9,820 nucleotides of DNA from positions 1 through 9,820 of the forward strand of contig JAESUF010000394.1 in assembly GCA_016763215.1 (NCBI GenBank). The letters run 5' to 3'. This document shows, piece after piece, positions 5,222 to 9,820 of this stretch. The first letter of the stretch is position 1. Every line of letters begins with the position of its first letter. The translations under genes and the position numbers were made by a program. The notes below the pieces were generated by a model. It was not told the origin of the DNA. It made no database searches and worked only from the letters and a program-made list of their open reading frames with translations. This DNA is from Flavobacteriaceae bacterium. GTDB lineage: Bacteria > Bacteroidota > Bacteroidia > Flavobacteriales > Flavobacteriaceae.

Positions 5222-7465
5222 ATGAAAACATATAGTATAATCCTAATTCTCTTAGGATGTATTTCCTTAAATGCTCAAAATAGTATTTCAGGAATTATCA
5301 CCGATGAAGATAAAACGCCACTATTTGGTGTTGAAGTCTATATTACACAATTGCACAAAGGAGCTTCAACCAATAATGAAGGAAGCTTTAAACTAGACAA
5401 TGTTCCCAACGGAACTTTTAAGGTTTCATTTTCATATTTAGGGTATAAAACCGTTGTTAGAACAATCACCTTAAATAACTCTAAAGAAACCATAACCCTT
5501 GTTTTAAAAGAGGCTGTGTTTGAAGTAGATGAAATTATTATTTCTACTCCCTTTAACAAATTACAATCAGAAAATGTACTAAAAGTAGACCGCATCACTG
5601 CTAAATCAATACAAAAAACTGGTGCCGCTACATTAATTCAAGGCTTAGAGAATGTTCCTGGCGTTTCACAAATTTCTACTGGTAGTGGAATTGGAAAACC
5701 CGTTATTAGAGGATTGAGTGGAAATCGAGTTTTAGTCTACACTCAAGGAATCCGCTTAGAGAATCAACAGTTTGGTGACGAACATGGTTTGGGGATCAAT
5801 GCTGCTGGTATTGAAAGTATAGAGATTATTAAAGGCCCTGCTTCTCTACTCTATGGATCAGATGCTTTGGGGGGTGTCTTATACATCAACTCAGAACGTT
5901 TTGCTTCTAGTCATAAAACTCAATCTAGTTTCAACCAGCAATATTTTAGCAATACACTTGGCTCAAATAGCTCTTTCGGTTTTAAAACATCTACAGAAAA
6001 TTGGAAATTTTTAATTAGAGGAACCTATGCTGCACACTCAGATTATAAAACCCCAACAAGACAACGAGTGACGAACACTCGTTTTAATGAACGTGATTTA
6101 AAAGCTGGAATTGGGTTCAATAAGAATTCATTCTCAAGTGAAATCCGTTATAACTTTAATCGTTCAAAACTTGGACTAACAGAGGGGATTGATATACAGT
6201 CTAGCTCTAAATCTATTTTAGAACCTTATCAATTGATTGACAATCATATTTTAAGTTTACACAATCACATCTTTTTTGGAAATTCTAAATTGGATATCGA
6301 TTTAGGCTACACTTTTAATAACAGGAATGAATTTGAAGAACATGATGAGCATGTTGGAGTCCCTGATCATGATGAAGAAAAGGCTGCCTTGCAAATAGAC
6401 CTAAAAACTTTTACCTACAACGTAAAACATCATTTCTCTACCCCTGGGAAAGTAAGTGTTATTTTAGGCGTACAAGGAATATCTCAAACCAATCGGAATT
6501 TTGGTGAAGAGCTATTGATCCCCAATGCCAATATAAACGATTTTGGAACATTTATTACCTTAAATCATCAATGGAATGAGAATTCGATACAAGCAGGTAT
6601 CCGTTATGATAACCGTTCTATAACAACAGAAAGGCATGAAGTAATTCATGGTGTTGACCTACACATTTTTGAAGCTATAAATAAATCGTACACTAGTATT
6701 ACAACATCATTAGGTTACAAGACAACGCTATTCCAAAATATTATTACACGTATTAATATCGCTAGTGGATTTAGAGCTCCAAATTTAGCGGAATTAACGT
6801 CTAACGGAATCCATCATGGAACCAATCGTTTTGAAATTGGAAATTCAAATTTGAAAAACGAAAAAAACTCGCAGCTAGATCTCTCTTTAGAATACAAAAC
6901 AGATCACATTGAATTTTTTGCAAATGGTTTTTATAATAAAATCAACGATTATATTTTTATTACTCCTACCGGTGCTATAGAAGATGGTATTCCTGTGTTT
7001 ACATACATACAAGAAGATGCTCAATTATTTGGTGGTGAATTTGGATTCCATTGGCATCCACATCCATTAGACTGGTTGCATTTAGAGAGTAGCTATGAAA
7101 TAGTTATTGGGGAGCAAGAGAACGGAAACCCTTTGCCTTTAATTCCTGCAAATGTCTGGAAAAATACTTTTAGAGTGGAGTTAGACAATGGTTCTTGGTT
7201 AACTCAAGGATATACTTCTGTTAGCTTACAATCGTTTTTTCAGCAAAATCGGGTGACTAATTTTGAAACTCCGACTGATGGATATCATCTTTTCAATGTT
7301 GGATTAGGAGGTGCTATTCAAATAGCATCATTGAAATTTAACACCAGTGTAAGCATCAACAATTTGTTTGATACTAAATATACCAACCATTTGTCTCGTT
7401 TGAAAGCAAATGCTATTCTAAATCAAGGGAGAAATATTGTCATTGGTCTTACCTTTATTATCTAA
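5222..7465 (+). CDS. TonB-dependent outer-membrane receptor, ZnuD-like
   Basis: A 747-residue receptor. It has a signal peptide (1-19, ending LNAQ), a CarboxypepD-reg-like beta-sandwich domain (about 21-95, SISGIITDEDKTPLFGVEV), a plug (about 125-222, including NVPGVSQIST, PVIRGLSGNRVLV and GPASLLYGSDALGG), and a 22-strand-type barrel with the usual GFRAPNLAEL block and a C-terminal NNLFDTKYTNH region. The length is close to Neisseria ZnuD. His/Asp-rich loops are visible: HDEHVGVPDHDEE at 374-386, and HWHPHP at 610-615. They resemble the zinc-collecting loop of ZnuD, so zinc or another divalent metal is the best guess, with haem an alternative. Energy would come from TonB-ExbBD encoded elsewhere. 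It follows the His/Cys protein by 50 nt and a terminator ends the unit. No lesions are seen. Confidence 0.88.
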   Translation: MKTYSIILILLGCISLNAQNSISGIITDEDKTPLFGVEVYITQLHKGASTNNEGSFKLDNVPNGTFKVSFSYLGYKTVVRTITLNNSKETITLVLKEAVFEVDEIIISTPFNKLQSENVLKVDRITAKSIQKTGAATLIQGLENVPGVSQISTGSGIGKPVIRGLSGNRVLVYTQGIRLENQQFGDEHGLGINAAGIESIEIIKGPASLLYGSDALGGVLYINSERFASSHKTQSSFNQQYFSNTLGSNSSFGFKTSTENWKFLIRGTYAAHSDYKTPTRQRVTNTRFNERDLKAGIGFNKNSFSSEIRYNFNRSKLGLTEGIDIQSSSKSILEPYQLIDNHILSLHNHIFFGNSKLDIDLGYTFNNRNEFEEHDEHVGVPDHDEEKAALQIDLKTFTYNVKHHFSTPGKVSVILGVQGISQTNRNFGEELLIPNANINDFGTFITLNHQWNENSIQAGIRYDNRSITTERHEVIHGVDLHIFEAINKSYTSITTSLGYKTTLFQNIITRINIASGFRAPNLAELTSNGIHHGTNRFEIGNSNLKNEKNSQLDLSLEYKTDHIEFFANGFYNKINDYIFITPTGAIEDGIPVFTYIQEDAQLFGGEFGFHWHPHPLDWLHLESSYEIVIGEQENGNPLPLIPANVWKNTFRVELDNGSWLTQGYTSVSLQSFFQQNRVTNFETPTDGYHLFNVGLGGAIQIASLKFNTSVSINNLFDTKYTNHLSRLKANAILNQGRNIVIGLTFII

Positions 7466-7641
7466 ATAATTTTCCTTTTAAAAATTTAAAAACGCTGCAT
7501 TCGCAGCGTTTTTTTATGCTCTTTTGTGAAAAAACACATTCTTGAATGCGGAAAATTACAGAAAACACGCATTTATACGCATATATAAATACCTATCTTA
7601 TTGTATGTTTATATACTAAATTAATAAAAAATAAAAACAAT
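7466..7641. other. AT-rich intergenic gap between two gene runs
   Basis: The gap holds the hairpin terminator of the receptor operon, then about 125 bp of very AT-rich DNA. A short tandem-like echo, ACGCATTTAT-ACGCATATAT (7567-7586), lies in the middle. A near-match to the -7 box, TATGTTTA (7604-7611, last base A rather than G), is the best promoter candidate for the next gene. An upstream ATG at 7546 stays in frame with that gene, but the 32 residues it would add look non-coding. Confidence 0.4.
7488..7513 (+). terminator. Rho-independent terminator of the purB-receptor unit
   Basis: The stem AAAAACGCTGC (7488-7498) pairs perfectly with GCAGCGTTTTT (7503-7513) around the loop ATTC and runs into a T tract to 7515. 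It lies 22 bp after the receptor stop. The A-run on the other side would also let it work leftward. Confidence 0.9.
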
Positions 7642-7986
7642 ATGGCTAATTGGAATACTACAGACGCAATTAATGTAACTATTTGGATTACACTGAAAGA
7701 TCTTAAACAGTTGAAAACTAATTATGGTGAAAGTGGGAATTTAAAAATGTCTGATTTGACTTTTTACAATAACCTTTCTAGTAATGCCGAAAGGCCTATT
7801 GCTGCAAAAATGCTTGCAGTACAGATAGACAACATACTTTTAGACAACTACCGATGTGAGTATGAAAGCGGAATAAATGCATCTTCTGCTGTTAATGGTA
7901 TGATAGCTACTTTATCTAATCCAGATAAGTTAGTGAGTGATTTTGCTGATACTTGTGATCAGTTCTATAAATTTCTTACAGAGTAA
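7642..7986 (+). CDS. Unrecognised 114-residue protein
   Basis: I chose the ATG at 7642 (MANWNTTDAINVT) because it follows an A-rich leader typical of this phylum. An in-frame ATG at 7546 would add 32 residues rich in Tyr, Thr and Asn across a promoter-like gap. The protein has no signal peptide or membrane helix. It appears mostly helical, with a polar first third (TLKDLKQLKTNYGESGNLKMSD), a central AERPIAAKMLAVQIDNILLDNY helix pair, two cysteines (in RCEYES and TCDQF) and an acidic tail. I do not recognise a family. It starts a short rightward cluster, with 34 nt to the outer-membrane protein and then a patatin. A soluble partner of that pair is possible but unproven. Confidence 0.6.
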   Translation: MANWNTTDAINVTIWITLKDLKQLKTNYGESGNLKMSDLTFYNNLSSNAERPIAAKMLAVQIDNILLDNYRCEYESGINASSAVNGMIATLSNPDKLVSDFADTCDQFYKFLTE

Positions 7987-8020
7987 AAAAGATCCTTACT
8001 ACACTTAAAATACCTTTATC

Positions 8021-9205
8021 ATGAAAAAAATTATTATTACACTCCTATGTATCGTTTCAATAAATGCATTCTCACAGACACAAAGTGGGAAATTTTTAGA
8101 TGAAGCGATTAAGCCTTTACTTGAAAAATTTAAAGCAGGAGAAATAACTAAAGAAACACTAAAAGAAACCTTAAACGGAGTTATTAAGAATCCTGAGTTA
8201 TACAACAATGTATGGAAACAGTTTATAGATTACGCTGTTAAACAGGACAGTTCTTGGAGTTTTTTAAATGATTTAAATTTAAAGTTTAAAACTTTTCAAT
8301 CTGTAAATACCCCATCTTCCGCATTAGGATTCACATATAATTTCAATTTTAATTACTCAAATTTCATAAAAAAAGAAAAGGCGCGGACATCAAATACTTT
8401 TAGCTTTAAAATGAGTGGAAATGTGGCATTCAATGGAAATGTGAACCCAAATGATTTTTTAGACACATCAATAAACTATAGCTTCTCTAGGTTTACAGGC
8501 GGTGTAACTAAGAAAAACAGTATAGAAGATGCCAAGAAACTCATGGCAATAAATCAGAAAATAGCTATAAAAAATGATGACAAAAGTAGATACTCGCAAG
8601 ACTTATATAAAGAAAGAGCTAAGTATGTGAAATTCTCTAATCAATATTATTTAGCGTTTAGCGGGAAATTTAGTTTAGAGGCTGACCAACGTTTTATTAA
8701 AAAACAATATGTCTATGGAGCAGGTCTAGAATTAGGAGCCAAAGCATGGGATAATAACAGCACACTAGCTAAATTAAATATTTTAGATTACCCATTTGCT
8801 CTTATAAGATGGATTACAGGTACAGATTCAAAGTTTGAACCTTATGGCTCTACCATTCCAACTGTTTTAATTGGTTTAGACAATGTAAATCCTCAAAATG
8901 ATATAGAGCGCCGAACTATCGTTGGAAACTTAGACCCATTTGGAAGGGTTAAGATTGAATCTAGTTTTCGAACTTTTGTCTCTAGGGTTCAAAAAGAAAA
9001 TATTTTTTTTAGTGCAAATATTCGTTACTACAAAGAGCTAAATGCTAGTCAAGTTATTAAAAACGCAAAATTAGCAGAACACTTTTATTTTGTAATGGCT
9101 TTACAATCTACCACTGGATTATATATAAGCTATGCAAAAGGGAAGTTACCTTTTGATGCGATCAGTGATGAAGTATATGCTGTTGGTTTTAACTATAAAC
9201 TTTAA
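8021..9205 (+). CDS. Probable outer-membrane beta-barrel protein
   Basis: A 394-residue exported protein. The signal peptide is clear: MKKIIITLLCIVSINAFSQ, cleaved before or at the Gln. A short helical, lysine-rich segment follows (about 25-75, FLDEAIKPLLEKFKAGEITKETLKE). From about residue 100 alternating hydrophobic and polar strands with aromatic belts dominate: GFTYNFNFNYSNF, DTSINYSFSRFTGG, QYYLAFSGKFSLEA, IFFSANIRYYKELN, and the last strand ending AVGFNYKL. A C-terminal strand with an aromatic residue near the end suits outer-membrane insertion. A helical insert (about 165-205, IEDAKKLMAINQK) probably forms a loop. I do not recognise a named family. It lies between the orphan 114-residue protein and a patatin-like lipase 12 nt downstream, so the three are probably cotranscribed. 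Confidence 0.72.
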   Translation: MKKIIITLLCIVSINAFSQTQSGKFLDEAIKPLLEKFKAGEITKETLKETLNGVIKNPELYNNVWKQFIDYAVKQDSSWSFLNDLNLKFKTFQSVNTPSSALGFTYNFNFNYSNFIKKEKARTSNTFSFKMSGNVAFNGNVNPNDFLDTSINYSFSRFTGGVTKKNSIEDAKKLMAINQKIAIKNDDKSRYSQDLYKERAKYVKFSNQYYLAFSGKFSLEADQRFIKKQYVYGAGLELGAKAWDNNSTLAKLNILDYPFALIRWITGTDSKFEPYGSTIPTVLIGLDNVNPQNDIERRTIVGNLDPFGRVKIESSFRTFVSRVQKENIFFSANIRYYKELNASQVIKNAKLAEHFYFVMALQSTTGLYISYAKGKLPFDAISDEVYAVGFNYKL

Positions 9206-9217
9206 CCTCTTTCTGTT

Positions 9218-9820
9218 ATGAGCTCTAAATTCACTAACAACCCAACCATTTTAGAGATTATAAATAACATCCCTTCTGGAAAACGATATTCGGATGTAGA
9301 AGATGAAGATGGTAATCAGTATGTAGATTTAGTTCAAGAAGGTGGTGGAACCCTTGGGATCGCTCTTGTAGGTTACACCTATGTGTTAGAAAAAGCAGGC
9401 ATCCGTTTTTTTAGTTTGGCAGGAACATCTGCAGGAGCTATTAATACCATAATGATGGCTGGTTTAGGTGAAATTAAAGAACCAAAATCAGAAAAAATAT
9501 TAGACATTCTTAGTAAAAAGGATCTTTTTGATTTTGTAGACGGTCACCCTTCAGTTCGCGGAATTATCAATAAAGCTATTAAAAAAGAAAAAGGATTAAT
9601 TTGGACCTTGATATGGAATGGGCGACGAATTTATAGGATTCTTACAAAAAAATTGGGCTTAAATCCTGGAAATGATTTTGAAGAATGGGTTACAGGTGAA
9701 CTCAAGAAAAACAATGTGAATACACTGTCAGACCTTAAGAACCTACGGAAGAAACTTCCAAAAGGGATGAAAAACACACAAACAGGAGAAGAAATTACAG
9801 AGATTACTGCAAAATTAGCC
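9218..9820 (+). CDS. Patatin-like phospholipase, N-terminal part (runs off window)
   Basis: The frame opens at ATG 9218 and remains open to the last base, giving 201 residues. The patatin hallmarks are plain. The oxyanion-hole glycine run is EGGGTLGIAL (Gly42-44, Gly47), and the nucleophile elbow is GTSAG with Ser71. A following AINTIMMAG helix completes the core. The second catalytic residue, the Asp of the DG(A/G) motif, would lie beyond the edge. Patatins hydrolyse acyl chains from phospholipids or other lipids. There is no signal peptide, so this looks cytoplasmic or membrane-peripheral rather than secreted, unlike barrel-fused patatins. A long charged insert after the Ser elbow (KKEKGLIW ... 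KLPKGMKNTQTGEE) is of a kind seen in longer bacterial patatins. It follows the outer-membrane protein by 12 nt. Confidence 0.88.
   Translation, partial: MSSKFTNNPTILEIINNIPSGKRYSDVEDEDGNQYVDLVQEGGGTLGIALVGYTYVLEKAGIRFFSLAGTSAGAINTIMMAGLGEIKEPKSEKILDILSKKDLFDFVDGHPSVRGIINKAIKKEKGLIWTLIWNGRRIYRILTKKLGLNPGNDFEEWVTGELKKNNVNTLSDLKNLRKKLPKGMKNTQTGEEITEITAKLA

Noticed and set aside
7567..7586. Short ACGCAT(T/A)TAT direct repeat as a CRISPR or iteron array
   Set aside because: There are only two imperfect copies in AT-rich DNA, with no spacers, replication gene or cas genes.

Overview
The window looks like chromosomal DNA from a marine-type flavobacterium (Bacteroidota, Flavobacteriia). It is AT-rich, has no Shine-Dalgarno sequences, and uses A-rich start contexts and several TAnnTTTG-type -7 promoter boxes. 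Signal peptides end in the usual 'AQ/SQ' style. It also carries a CarboxypepD-reg-like TonB receptor and a purB of Flavobacteriia type. I see no mobile element, CRISPR array, rRNA or tRNA.

Layout, left to right. Positions 1-88 hold the 5' end of a leftward exported protein. Positions 134-715 encode an all-helical HEAT-like protein of a family that usually travels with purB. Positions 723-2172 form a small gas-sensing or redox island: a 3-TM membrane protein, a leftward group III truncated hemoglobin, and a divergent Crp/Fnr-family regulator. Two near-identical FNR-like palindromes sit about 33-34 bp upstream of the -7 boxes of the membrane-protein and globin promoters. This is the geometry of class II activation and suggests a local regulon.

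Positions 2208-7515 look like one transcription unit: purB, a small lipoprotein, a TerC-family membrane protein, a small His/Cys-rich exported protein and a ZnuD-like TonB receptor with His-rich loops. It closes with a strong hairpin terminator. The last three genes suggest metal (probably zinc) handling. Positions 7642-9820 hold a second rightward cluster: an unrecognised 114-residue protein, a signal-peptide-bearing outer-membrane beta-barrel candidate, and the N-terminal part of a patatin-like lipase cut by the window edge.

The most unusual feature is a cluster of lesions. The Crp/Fnr regulator has a -1 frameshift in a T6A5 tract, and purB has an internal TGA where a conserved glycine is expected. 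The His/Cys protein appears to start at ATT exactly where an ATG would be expected. The purB lesion would remove the catalytic serine loop of an enzyme that is normally indispensable. Either the sequence carries errors or the strain carries real defects. I found no convincing new defence or mobile system. The best candidates for new biology are the two-site FNR-like regulon, the His/Cys protein-ZnuD pair, and the orphan protein-barrel-patatin cluster.
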